This document shows, in pieces, positions 23,270 through 33,749 of a DNA stretch of 64,000 nt. Every line of letters begins with the position of its first letter. Position 1 is the first letter of the stretch. The notes below the pieces were generated by a model. It was not told where the DNA came from, searched no databases, and saw only the letters and a program-made list of their open reading frames with translations. A program made the position numbers and the translations under genes. The stretch spans positions 2,442,623 through 2,506,622 of the forward strand of contig NW_004450323.1 in NCBI RefSeq assembly GCF_000321225.1, in the 5' to 3' direction. This DNA is from Odobenus rosmarus divergens. Taxonomy: Eukaryota > Chordata > Mammalia > Carnivora > Odobenidae.

Positions 23270-23560
23270 CATAGCAATGTGGTGGGTACTGGGGGTGCAA
23301 AGAGGTAAAAGACTCAGACTTCTCTTAAGGGACTTATTATCTGGTGGACTTATATGGAAGTTCGAATAATAAATGCATGATGGAGGGAGCTAGAAGGCAA
23401 AGGCAACGTGTGTCATGAAGAACACAGAGAAGAGAGAGACTCCTGAGTGCCATGGAGTGAGAAAAGCCTTGTTTCCACAGGATATGAGGCTTAAGCTGGC
23501 CTTTGAGGAGTGGAGGCACTTAAATAAGTACAAGAAGGAGGAGAAAGGCTCCCCTATGTG
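23270..23560 (-). repeat. L2 LINE, antisense
   Basis: 'gtgggtactgggggtgcaaa', 'gggacttattatctggtgga' and 'gcttaagctggcctttgagg' match the reversed L2 3' region. Confidence 0.65.
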
Positions 23561-23724
23561 GTTGTAAGGGAGGTACATAACTCTACACAGCACCATATAA
23601 TACACTGATCGTGTGCAAAGTCAGTGACCCCACAACAGAGAGAGACACTCCAGGAGGGAAGAAGTATGAACAAAAACCAAAAGGCAGAATTGGGTATGAT
23701 ATGGTCATTTGTTTAATGCTTATC

Positions 23725-24080
23725 TAACATCCATCCACTTGTTCAGGAAATACTTATTGTCTGGCATCAACAAGCAGGCTACATTGACCATAGTGGAAGA
23801 TTTGTACAGGAAGATAGTGGCAAAGAATGTGGGCCTGCTGTGCTATGTGATGTGAGGCCTTGAATGTCTAGCTCAGGAGTTAGAACTTTGTCCTATGGGC
23901 AGTTAGTAGCTGACAAAATTTTCTTTATTTTGAGTAAGAGATTGAATGTTTTAAAAATAACGTTCTAGGAAGCTATCTTGGTAGCACCGTGCAATCTGGC
24001 TTGGGTTATGAGGTGACCGGTGGTGGGGAAGTGAAGGAAGGCCATCGGCTAGGAGAAGAGTTGAGAGTGTTAAAATAATG
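23725..24080 (-). repeat. L2 LINE, antisense, separate fragment
   Basis: 'gttcaggaaatacttattgt', 'gtgaggccttgaatgtctag' and 'agattgaatgttttaaaa' fit the reversed L2. It may be a second insertion rather than a continuation, because it restarts at the L2 terminus. Confidence 0.6.
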
Positions 24081-24344
24081 CAGTTAGGGTTCATGGAAAG
24101 ACGTGGCACCACGGGGCCAAGTGTATATTAGCCAAATAGGTGCTTGTTAAGTGCTTGCACTGCTTGAGCCCACAGTTCTCTAACACGTATAAAGGGGAGA
24201 CAGGAAAAATATTGAACATACGGCTCTCTCCCTCAATTGTTCAAAGTCTAACTGAATATAAAATGCACGTCCACATTGCAAGTCAATCTGCCAATAAGAG
24301 AGGACAGAACTTGGATAAGCAGAAGGAGATGTAGTAAGTAAATT

Positions 24345-24555
24345 TAATAATTGCCAGGATAACTAGCATTTATGGAGCGCCTCAGTGGCTTCAAACATGT
24401 CCATAAATGACCACACTTGATTCTCACTACAGCCCTGTGAGATTGGCATCATCATCTCCATCTTTACAGTAAGAAACCAAGATGCTGAGAGGGTGGAGCA
24501 CCAGTATTGTCACCCAGCTTGTACGTGGCAAGCCACATCTCAAGCTCTTAACTGA
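24345..24555 (-). repeat. MIR SINE, antisense
   Basis: 'ttctcactacagccctgtga', 'atctttacagtaagaaacca' and 'cacatctcaagctcttaact' follow the reversed MIR order. Confidence 0.8.
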
Positions 24556-24559
24556 TTTC

Positions 24560-25230
24560 TCTAGAAATAATGCTTTTCTACTCCCATGTTATCTTGTGCT
24601 GCATTTTGTGTCTGTCTTCGGAGGCCATGGGAGACCCTGCAGAAAGTATTGGTAGTATGAGGAGGAAGGGAAGGGGATGTTTTCCACTACTAGCTCTTTT
24701 TCATGGGGTGGGCCATGACCCTTTCAGATCCCTTGCCTATCAAGCTGTCTTTCTACAATGCACAGGTAAAGGAACATCTACTCACAGAGCCAGCTTTGTC
24801 CGCGGTGGTGAGGGTCATGCCTCGGCCCACCATGAGTATATGCCCTCCTCAAGGGGCATACAAGACTCTGCTGATCTAAGACCTTCAGTACAGGTCCAGA
24901 ATGCCCCTAGTCTAATTATAGTGTCCTTGAGTCACAGAGTCCCTTCTCCCTTCTCCTGGATGTCTCAGTTGAGAAGGGCTCCACCAACCCTCCTTGGCAC
25001 TGATCCATCAGAGCTGCCTCATGCCTGTTTCCATTCTCAGGTTATGCTTGGCATATCCAAAGTAAGATCCTCCATTCCCTGCCCCCCCCCATGCCCCCCG
25101 GCTAAGAGTCTTCCCCAGTGTCTTGGAAAGCCAGCTCTTGGCTCAGTAGAGGGCTGTTCTCTTTCAAAGAGTCAAGGCTCTGTCATTATTGAACTGTCCT
25201 TGATTATGAGGGCAGTGTTAGAGTAGCTGA
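24560..25230. other. Unique intronic sequence
   Basis: A + strand frame at 24570-25226 is open for 218 codons, but the translation shows no domain, has no splice or promoter context and is not recognised. I treat it as chance. Confidence 0.45.
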
Positions 25231-25232
25231 TA

Positions 25233-25614
25233 GGTGTATTGGTGTGCTAGAGAAACCAAAAATTACCACAGGCTGTGTGGCTTAAATAACAGAAATTTAT
25301 TTTCTCACTGTTCTGGAGGCTAGAAGTCCAAGATGAAGGTGTGGGCAGATTTGGTTTCTCCTGAGGCTTCTTGGCTTGCAGACGCCCATCGTCTCGCTGT
25401 GTCCTCATATGGTCTTTCCTTTGTGTGTGTTCATTCCTGATATCCCTTCATGTGTCTATATAGTAAGATTGAATTAGGGCCTACGCTAATGGGCTCTTTT
25501 TGATGTAGTCACCTCTCTAATATACCCTGTGTTCAAATACAGACACATGTGGTCATACTGGGAGTTAGGACTGTAACAAATGAATTTTGGAGGGACACAG
25601 TGTAGCCCATAACA
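25233..25614 (-). mobile_element. Solo LTR of an ancient MaLR (MLT1-like) retrotransposon, antisense
   Basis: The + strand shows the reversed MaLR LTR: 'ggcttaaataacagaaattt' (reversed polyadenylation region), 'actgttctggaggctagaag', 'gattgaattagggcctacgc', then 'tgaattttggagggacacag' and the terminal 'cataaca'. No internal viral sequence flanks it, so it is a solo LTR from an extinct endogenous element. Confidence 0.88.
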
Positions 25615-25739
25615 GTGGGGAAGCTCTTCCCTACTCCACACTTCATCCTTCTCTTGCCTCCACTTACCCCAGCACCTTTTCTGGGAGTCCGTTTGGGCTG
25701 GATCCAGAGGATAAAAGGGTGGGATCTGAAGCGGTTGCT

Positions 25740-25862
25740 TAAAAACTGTACAGTAAGTTCCTTAAGGACAAGGACTACACCTTGAATTATTTTTTTCTGC
25801 CAGAGTTTAGCAGAGAGTGGACACAGAGTAGGTTCTCAGATGTTTGCTGAATGATTAAACGA
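25740..25862 (+). repeat. L2 3' end, sense
   Basis: 'aagttccttaaggacaagga', 'agagtaggttctcagatgtt' and 'tgctgaatgatta' match the L2 terminus. Confidence 0.8.
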
Positions 25863-25864
25863 TT

Positions 25865-26610
25865 AGGGGACTTGTCTGAAGCAGGGATATTTTTTTGGTT
25901 TTATAAATTAAAAACTTCTGCTTAATCAAATATAGTACTTAAGACTGTTGAATAGATTTTGTAGAGTATAAATTTTACAAAAATCAAGCTGCAGTAGAAT
26001 GCATTTTAAATTCAAATAATATAAAACTAATCTCATCTTAGGTGTATGATATAAAGCAAATGACATTAAAGCAAAGCTAGAGAGTTCTGCTTCCTGCTCT
26101 GCTCCTCATGGGCGTTTGGATCTTGGGAAGTTAGTTTTTCTCAGGACCTTTTACCATACAAAAATGAGGGGATGGAATCTCAGCTGACAAGTAGGCTTCA
26201 CATTGCATGCAGTTTTTAGTCGATGGACATAGTTGCCTGGAGGAGGATTCTGAGATCATGTTCAAACTCATCTTTGAAGAGTAGCTTGCATGATTAGCCA
26301 TGTCTATCAAATGCACGGGAGAAGGGAGAGGTGACATAAATGGAGATGTTCTCTAAGGTCACTCTGAGAAATAAAGTTCTATGAATTTATGATTCAGAGA
26401 AGGCACTTCAGAAACTTGCTGGGCCCAAAGTCATCACCAAGAACATCTGCTTGCATTGTACTGTTGATATGTAGGAGTGCTCACTGGCAGAGATTTCTGG
26501 TCAACCAAATGCTGGGTGAGTACAGAGTATGTGACTTGATCTAAATTCAGGAAAACACGCACAGGGCGTAGGACTTCCATATGTAAATTTATTTAATTGC
26601 ATTGATGTAA
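25865..26610. other. Unique intronic sequence
   Basis: I recognise no repeat, coding or RNA feature. Confidence 0.4.
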
Positions 26611-26614
26611 AATG

Positions 26615-26765
26615 TGCAATTAAGAGGGTAATGAGCGTGGTTATCTCTAGGTAATGATTGTGGGTAATTTTTATTTTTCTGTTTATGCTTTTCTTTTCAA
26701 ATGTTTATGCATTGCTTTTATGACCAGAAGAACAAAATCTTATAAAAATAATTAACATTCTAGCA
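26615..26765 (+). repeat. Old L1 3' end, sense
   Basis: 'gtggttatctctaggtaatg' with 'gggtaatttttatttttctg' and a degraded A-rich end resembles the 3' UTR of ancient L1M families. Short and diverged. Confidence 0.5.
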
Positions 26766-26814
26766 GGATGAAAGAACAATGAAAAATTTCAAAATTCGGT
26801 TCAGTTCTTTGCAA

Positions 26815-27220
26815 CAAACATTATCCATCTCATTCAGTAAACATTTATTTAGCATTTATAGTGTTACAAGTACTGTGGGGGTTACAAATAATTATGACTC
26901 AAGATGGATAGCCATTCACAGGATGTTTTACAGAAGAGAAAGAGTATTGAACTAGGTCTTGTGGGAAGAGTTAGCAATGGATAGAATATGTAAGGTGGAC
27001 ATCTCAGTTGGAGGAAATAGCACCTGTATCTAGAAAATGTAGTATGTTATCAAAGGACTGCAAGAGGTCAGGTTTAGATATATGGCAGGGATCCTATCAG
27101 GGAGTGGGGAGAGAGAAGCCTCAACATGCTCATTGGGCCCAGATGGTTGTGCTCACAGCCACCAATTGGTGAGCAGAGTGTAGCCACTGTGGAACTCTGA
27201 GCAGAGGAAGGCCATAACAG
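26815..27220 (-). repeat. L2 LINE, antisense
   Basis: 'cattcagtaaacatttattt', 'acaagtactgtgggggttac' and 'aagagtattgaactaggtct' fit the reversed L2 terminus and upstream region. The distal boundary is uncertain. Confidence 0.65.
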
Positions 27221-27224
27221 AGCC

Positions 27225-28290
27225 GTGGATTGACGAAATGGGCTGTGGTCACAGGGTGGGTTGGAGGGGACCCATCAGTCCAGCACAGTAGTTCAACTAT
27301 ATGGGAATGCTATCTAGGCATTCCAGGGTTTAGAAAAAGGCCTTTCAAGGTGGTAGATACTTATAGGAGCATCAGGTTTCTCCACAGTGTTGCTAATTAT
27401 TACAAATTAGGGAGAGTAAGGTTTAAGCTCTGTCACTAACATGCTTCTCCAGTGGGCGAGGCTAAAGGTTGCTAAACTTTTTGGAATCGTGATACAATAA
27501 TTTCATTGTTTTAGTGTCGTGTCTTGTCAACCCACCTCTGCTTTCTCTGTCTAGCCTTCTTCTACCCCGTTATTGACATTTAGTTCATATTCATTTTAGT
27601 ACTAAAATGAACTAAATTATTTCTGTATTATGAAATTCACATTTGAGATCATTTAGACATATTCTGTAATGCTGGAAGCCGGAATCATAAGACCGATTAA
27701 GTCCTATTCTTTAAAAAAGAAGAAAAAAATCACCAAGAAGCTAGATGAAGTGACGAAGTGCTGAGATGGGCTGGTCTGTGTCCCTCAGAGGACTGTCAAT
27801 AACCTTTGAACCTTGTCCTAGGTGAAAAGTTCAGCTGTCCTACTGTAAAGCTCTGATCATTGGGGGTGCTCCAGGAAGCTTTCCTTTTCTTAGATTCTTC
27901 AACAACTCCCAGGAATGGGAACACTTTCAGGGAAAACAGGAGACTAAGGAAGTAAATGTCCACAGCAGTTACAGAGAGGAAGCAGGGCCTCTATTTCTAA
28001 AGAAGGACTCTGTGCAACCAAATAATTTTCTTCTATTAAAAATTGGAAATCCTTTCTCCTAGGAGCTCATTGCCAGACATCTCTGTAGTCTTATAGTCAA
28101 TTTAAAAATATGTCGCTTCTCGAAGATGTGAGCTTGAAGTGAATGCTATCACATGAATCAGTTTTTTTTATCATAGAAAAGTCTTTTTAGGTGGGGTGTT
28201 GATGTCAAGATTAACTCAGAGAAAATTGACTGCAGTCAATTAGGACTAAATGATAGTGATCATTCCAAAACTCATTAAGAGTCTGAAAAA
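27225..28290. other. Unique intronic sequence containing a perfect palindrome
   Basis: No interspersed repeat is recognised. The only structured element is the inverted repeat listed at 27579-27616. Confidence 0.4.
27579..27616. repeat. Perfect 22-bp palindrome nested in a second inverted repeat
   Basis: 27590-27611 is its own reverse complement, with half-site TTCATTTTAGT and no loop. In addition TTTAGTTCAT (27579-27588) pairs with ATGAACTAAA (27607-27616), so the region can fold in two alternative ways. It is AT-rich and may simply be unstable neutral DNA. Confidence 0.95.
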
Positions 28291-28307
28291 TGAATATTTA
28301 GACTTTT

Positions 28308-28502
28308 TTTTTTTAAGATTTTATTTATTTATTTGACAGAGAGAGAGACAGCGAGAGAGGGAACACGAGCAGGGGGAGTGGGAAAGGGAGAAGCAGGCTT
28401 CCCGCGGAGCAGGGAGCCAGATGCAGGGCTCGATCCCAGGAACCTGGGATCATGACCTGAGCTGAAGGCAGACGTTTAACCGACTGAGCCGCCCAGGTGC
28501 CC
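28308..28502 (-). mobile_element. Can-SINE, antisense, full length
   Basis: Tail 'aagattttatttatttattt', 'gacagcgagagagggaacac', body, head ending 'actgagccgcccaggtgccc'. Exact direct repeats (tgaatatttagacttt, at 28291 and 28503) flank it, indicating a young insertion. Confidence 0.97.
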
Positions 28503-28824
28503 TGAATATTTAGACTTTATCCTTGACCAAAAACCATTTGTCCCAGAGTGAAACATGGTAGCTGGAGAATGGCAGTTCAGCAACCCTGAAGTGTAGGCGG
28601 GCCTTTCTTTATGAACCAGGCATGTTCTTGACATTTACTGTGTCAATCAGCTTTTTGTAAATGGAATCCTTTTTTTTTTTTCTTCATTAACTTACCCTGT
28701 AATTTCAGCAATGTTTAACATTCTTTCCTGATTGATCTTGAGTTGACAGTGAACTGTGAACGTTCGGCTTTGGAGTTCAGTGCTTCTCTCTTGATTTCTT
28801 GCTCTTTTGCTTTGCTCTCTCTTT

Positions 28825-29065
28825 CAATAGCTACTTAAGGAGCAAATAGTATGTCAGGTACAGTCCTAGGTGTTGGGAATATAAATACACATGGCAGGTA
28901 AATAATTACCTGAATGATAGGTAATGCAATGCTGGGGAATGCAGGGAGGCCCATGATAGCAGAGAGCCCCTCTGTCTAGGGAGGTGAAGGAATGGTAGGT
29001 GTTTGAGCTGAGTGTTGAAGGAGATGAAGATAGAAGGAGGAGCTTGCATGGGTGATGCACACCCA
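28825..29065 (-). repeat. L2 LINE, antisense
   Basis: 'gtatgtcaggtacagtccta', 'ggtgttgggaatataaatac' and 'tgagctgagtgttgaaggag' are the reversed L2 terminus and 3' region. Confidence 0.8.
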
Positions 29066-29553
29066 AAGATGACCTGGATCAAAGGCCTGGTTGGGATCAA
29101 CTGGCTAGAAGGACTTTGATGTTGAATAGTTTCAGCCCTGAGACAAGCACTCAGCAGTGGATGGTTTTTGCTTAGCCTTCTACATGGAGTAAATATCAGT
29201 GAAAATTTGTTCCCTACCTTTGTTTCTCTAATGGTTGGGAGGAGATATTTTACTATTATTTTCTCCCAAATACACTTGTGAGTTTCTGTAATATGCATGG
29301 TCTTACTTCAAGCTTCAGTTCAACCTATAATATCAAAATTGTAATATTCATGAAGCAGAGCACCCTCAAATAAAATTGAGAGGGAAAAGAATATGAATCT
29401 TTTAATTTCCAGTAGGAATGCTAATTTTGATTCAGCAACTTTAAGAAATGATTATGTAGAAATTATAATTTTTTCAGTGGGAGAGGACATCCACCATAAG
29501 TAATGTCAAGACACTTGATAGACTAAGAAAAATGACACAAAAAACAAGCTTCT

Positions 29554-29745
29554 TTTTTTTAAAGATTTATTTTAGAGAGAAGAGAGTGTGTGTGCATGCA
29601 GGAGTGGGGGGAGGGGCAGAGGGAGAGAATTCTCAAGCAGACTCCCCGTTGAGCGTGGAGCCTGACCCGGGGGTCGATCCGAGATCATGACCTAAGCCGA
29701 AACGAAGAGTTGGATGGTCAACCGATTGAGCCACTCAGGTGTCCC
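29554..29745 (-). mobile_element. Can-SINE, antisense, older subtype
   Basis: The tail 'aaagatttattttagagaga', then 'gagcgtggagcctgacccgg' and head ending 'attgagccactcaggtgtcc'. Direct repeats aaacaagcttct (29542) and aaacacgcttct (29746) differ by one base. The body shares the GTGGAGCC/TCAAGCAGA variant with the copy at 19369. Confidence 0.94.
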
Positions 29746-29794
29746 AAACACGCTTCTAAAATAACTGATATACAGAGAGCCTCAACAAATTCAT

Positions 29795-30615
29795 AAGAAA
29801 AGGACTACCTAGGAAAAACAGCAAAGCGTATGAACAAGTAATTCAAAGGAAAGGAAATTTGTATGGTAATAAATACCTGAAATGATGCTAATTTCAGAAA
29901 AATGCAAATTAAATAGGACCTATTTTTTTGTCCAGTTGGCTGACGTTTAAGTGTCATAACATCCAGTACCTGTGAGCATGTGGAGTAAAAGGCATTCATG
30001 AATTTCTGGTAGATTTGGTGGCTTCTGGTATTACTACAACCTTTGGGGGGATTAATACCGAAAATAAGTATTCCCTTTGACTCTGTCAGCCCATTGTTGA
30101 GACATTCACCTATTGAAATAAAAAGGCTGGTTGATAAGGATATAATATATAAGGGAGAGTATTTCAGTCTTCTTTTACAGTACCAAACCAAAAGCAAACA
30201 AACATCAATAGTGAGATCAGTAGAAGAACATTGCATTGCTTTGGTTCTCTGTATGTGCATGCCTGTGTGGTATGTGTGTATGTGTATATTTCAATGAATT
30301 TGATCTATGTGGTTGTCCTGGAGGGACATTCCTAATGTGTTTTAAATAAGAATAGCAAGCTACAGAGTAACGTGTATAGTATGGTTCCATTTAAAAAAAA
30401 TAGCGAAACACTATATGTAAGTTTGAATGTGCATGGATGGAGGTAGGTGGGGATGTATCCACATCAGACTGTAAACACTGGTGTAAACACAGCAGGATGA
30501 GAATGGAGGTGAGGGGAAACTAAACTTTTTCTTTACACGTTTTTGTAGTGTTTGACTATCAGTTATTCCTCATACACGTTGCTTTTGCAATTTAAAATGT
30601 CACAGGTAATAAAAC
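29795..30615 (+). repeat. Old L1 3' region, sense
   Basis: 'gcgtatgaacaagtaattca', 'gaaaaatgcaaattaaatag', 'tgtgagcatgtggagtaaaa' and later 'gtatagtatggttccattta' recapitulate the L1M ORF2 end and 3' UTR in order. Heavily decayed. Confidence 0.65.
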
Positions 30616-30861
30616 TGAAGTAAGTACATAAAAATTGAGAACTGATTAGGACACCTTTGTTGCTACTCTTGTCCAAACCAGCTAGAAAACAGTTACATGA
30701 TGCCAAGGAAGGTGAACTCCCTGCCTCACCATCCCATAGAACAAAGCAGTGCAATTGACACCACCCACCACACCTGTTTTAGCTTCTCTGTTTGTAGGTC
30801 TGAACAGGTATTCATTCATCCATTCATCAATTTCTTACTTCAGTTATAATTTATTTTATTT

Positions 30862-31009
30862 TTTTTAAAGATTTTTTATTTTTTTGAGGGGGGCAGGGGC
30901 AGATTATTTTTTAAAAAGATTTATTTATTTATTAGAGAAAGAGTGGGGGAGAGGGGCAGAGGGAGAGGGAGAGAGAGTCTTAAGCAGACTCCCCGCTGAG
31001 TGCGGAGCC
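30862..31009 (-). mobile_element. Two overlapping truncated Can-SINE tails, antisense
   Basis: One fragment (30862-30900) starts with 'ttaaagattttttatttttt'. A second (30909-31009) starts with 'ttttttaaaaagatttattt', continues through the GA-rich tract and stops at 'gctgagtgcggagcc', so the tRNA-like head is missing. The second copy appears to have landed in or beside the tail of the first. Confidence 0.8.
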
Positions 31010-31637
31010 ATTTTAGTAATAATTTTAATAAATATGTAAACGAAAATATGTGTATATATATATAGGTTTATCTCTCTATGTTGATAGGTAGGAAGATTGC
31101 CTACTAAGTGCTTGGCTTTCCACATGTACTGGCTTTGAGCCTGGCACACCTCCCCGGGTGCTCTTTGTTTCTAACTCTGACCTAATCCTTCCCAGGCCCA
31201 AGGCCAGCACCTGCTGGAATTGCCCTCAGGTGGCTGGAAGGCCTGACTGGAAGGAGTTTGGTTTTTGTCACCCTCAGCTGGGGGTTGCTCCTTGGAGGCC
31301 TACTCTCCAAGAACAAACCAACTGAGCCTGACACTACATAATAGGGACATTTTCACAGGCTCTGTGCCCATGGTGGTGGAGTGCCCCCCGCCCCCGGGTG
31401 CACGGTCCTCAGTTAATTAGGTGGTGATGGCAGTCCCACAGCCTGGCTGTGCGCAAATGAGTCTGGGCTGACATGGGAGGCCTTGGGCTGTGGATGGACT
31501 TCTCTGCAAGGAGCTTGAATATTTCAGGTTTCGGGATGACTTTTCTTTTGGGAAAGTTTTATAGGACCGCTCAGGCCTTCAGAACCTATCTTCCCATCTC
31601 TGAATGTCTTTTTGGGGTATATCCTTTCTCATGCCTT
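31010..31637. other. Unique intronic sequence with a candidate conserved block
   Basis: 31370-31470 (including 'ggtgcacggtcctcagttaa' and 'ttaggtggtgatggcagtcc') is repeat-free and resembles a conserved noncoding element. The rest shows nothing recognisable. Confidence 0.4.
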
Positions 31638-31654
31638 CAATCATTGCACTTTTC

Positions 31655-31851
31655 TTTTTTTTAAGATTTTATTTATTTATTTGACAGAGAGAGAGACAGC
31701 GAGAGAGGGAACACAAGCAGGGGGAGTGGGAGAGGGAGAAGCAGGCTTCCCGCAGAGCAGGGAGCCCGGTGCGGGGCTCGATCCCAGGACCCTGGGATCA
31801 TGACCTGAGCCGAAGGCAGATGCTTAACCAACTGAGCCACCCAGGCGCCCC
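31655..31851 (-). mobile_element. Can-SINE, antisense, full length, young
   Basis: Close to the subfamily consensus throughout ('gacagcgagagagggaacac', 'gctcgatcccaggaccctgg', 'actgagccacccaggcgccc'). Exact 16-bp direct repeats aatcattgcacttttc lie at 31639 and 31852. Confidence 0.98.
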
Positions 31852-31867
31852 AATCATTGCACTTTTC

Positions 31868-32378
31868 ATTCTCCCTGTGGATGGTAGGCTGCCTGAGGTC
31901 AAGAATTTTCTCTAGACATTTGCTCCCTCCAGTACAGTACTTTGGGCATAGTTGGTGCTCCATAAGCCGACACATGCCTGAAGTGTTGGAGGATTCTGGG
32001 GCATGCCTGGGGCCGTATTCCCAGAGGCAGGGGCCTGATGGAGGAGGCTAGATGAGGATGGTGGGGATGGACCTTTCTGCCCAGGAACTCCTGCCAGGCC
32101 GCCAGCTGGGTGATACCCCTCAGAGGGAAGTGAACCCTGGAGCAGGTGAGAAGAGGGAGAAGCTGGGTCCTCGGCTTCGAGAGACCATGCCAAAAACTCG
32201 CCTATTATAACACCCACTTTATTCCCGCTCCTTGCAAGCTGAAAGGAGAGAATTGAGGAACCTTCCATTTGCCCACTTTTTCTGATTCATGGTGGCCCTG
32301 GCTGGGCCCCCAGGGGAAACACCTGACCCATACAACCTTCCCCAGACCATCCCCTGTCTGATTCCACAAGCCCACAGA

Positions 32379-32380
<2 letters not shown>
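31868..32380. other. Unique intronic sequence
   Basis: I recognise no repeat, coding or RNA feature. Confidence 0.4.
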
Positions 32381-32381
<1 letters not shown>

Positions 32382-32415
<34 letters not shown>

Positions 32416-32427
32416 CACACATACACA
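32382..32427. repeat. (TG)n microsatellite merging into (TA/CA)n
   Basis: About fifteen TG units run from 32382 to 32412, followed by tatacacacatacaca. Alternating purine-pyrimidine DNA of this kind can adopt Z-form. Confidence 0.97.
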
Positions 32428-33305
32428 GCTCAGGTTTCATGTGTTGATAGGAATACGGTTCAGTGGATCTCAAAGCCCCACTAAAACTCAGTATCTCAGG
32501 GGGATCTCAGAGTCTGTGCATGAAGCAGGAGATGGATATAAGTAATAGCAAGTCTTCCTGGGAGTCCTGAGGGAGAGTTCACCCTAGTGTGGCCCCATGG
32601 ACTTTAGACTGAACCAGAGTCACCTTGTACTGAATGAGCTGATGCGGTGTCAGCATGTTTCCAGACGACCTGCTGTCTTCAGGGTGCTTTGAAGAAAGGT
32701 GAAGATCTTCAAGACACGGTCCTTCTTCCTCAGTGAACCTACCATCCAGCCAGCAATTTTATAAAGCTGCCAGGAGTTGCATATACAGTGTCATAGTCCT
32801 TTGAGTTCAAAGACTGTCATGATTACTGTTATCAAAGACTCTTTATTGAGTGCTCTCTAAGATCTATATTATCTTAGATTGAGGTCCCTGGAAGTCAGTT
32901 CTGCGCTGGAGGACTGCAGGCATAGTGTTGATTGAATGTACTTTGGGGATGCCAGGAGGCCGAAGCTGGACAGAGGAGGGACTGACCCACACCAGCAGAG
33001 CTCGCTCGGTGTGTGGTACAAGGACGGTTCCCAGGGCGGGGCACAGCTGTGAGCGGTCAGAGGCAAATGTTACCAGCAGCAGGGAGACCAGAGCGTGTCC
33101 CCTCTGGGGAAGAGAACTGACTAGAACACCTAGTATCCACCAGCAGAATGCTTTCTGCCTGCCTGACCTTGAGCGGGATGTTTTAGCTACATGATTTCCA
33201 ATCCGTACAGATAAAGGTAGGCCAATGATGGGCAGAAAAGTAACTTACCTAAGATCGCACAGCTAATATCATGATGGATTGTTAACCATCCCACTGCACT
33301 GTTCC
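32428..33305. other. Unique intronic sequence
   Basis: Nothing coding is supported. A MIR-like fragment may start near 33225 ('agtaacttacctaagatcgc'). Confidence 0.4.
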
Positions 33306-33307
33306 AC

Positions 33308-33425
33308 CATAGGGATTATCATCCCCATTATACAAACTGAGAAATTGAGGCACTGAGAGTTTAAATGATTCGCCCATTGTCACACAACTAATAAGAGATG
33401 AGAGCCAGTGTTTTCTCCTTGTCCT
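33308..33425 (-). repeat. MIR SINE fragment, antisense
   Basis: 'ccattatacaaactgagaaa', 'attgaggcactgagagttta' and 'gtcacacaactaataagaga' follow the reversed MIR core. Confidence 0.8.
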
Positions 33426-33564
33426 ATGGTGTCTCACAGAGGTAAGCTGCCCAGTGAAGGACAGCCAGTTCTGGCTGGAATAGACATCACAGCCCTTGGG
33501 TAATGTATGGACCACCAGTTCTCTCCCGTCTCCTTTATTGTAGACAGAATCATGTCCCTTATTG

Positions 33565-33745
33565 TGGACAAGTGAGCACGGCTTTTGAAGTCAGGCAGAC
33601 ATGGATTTGAATCCGGACTCCTTGTTTTACTACTTGTCATGAATTCAGTTTTGTCATTCATAAAATGGGGGTAATAATGACCACTTCACTGGGTCATGAT
33701 GAGGATTAAAAGAAATCAGATATAAGAAATCTCTCAGCACATTCT
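33565..33745 (+). repeat. MIR SINE, sense
   Basis: 'acatggatttgaatccggac', 'cattcataaaatgggggtaa' and 'gggtcatgatgaggattaaa' follow the MIR order. Confidence 0.85.
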
Positions 33746-33749
33746 TCCC

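Noticed and set aside
24570..25226. 218-codon + strand open frame
   Set aside because: No recognisable domain, no splice context, low-complexity composition and position in intron; best explained by chance.
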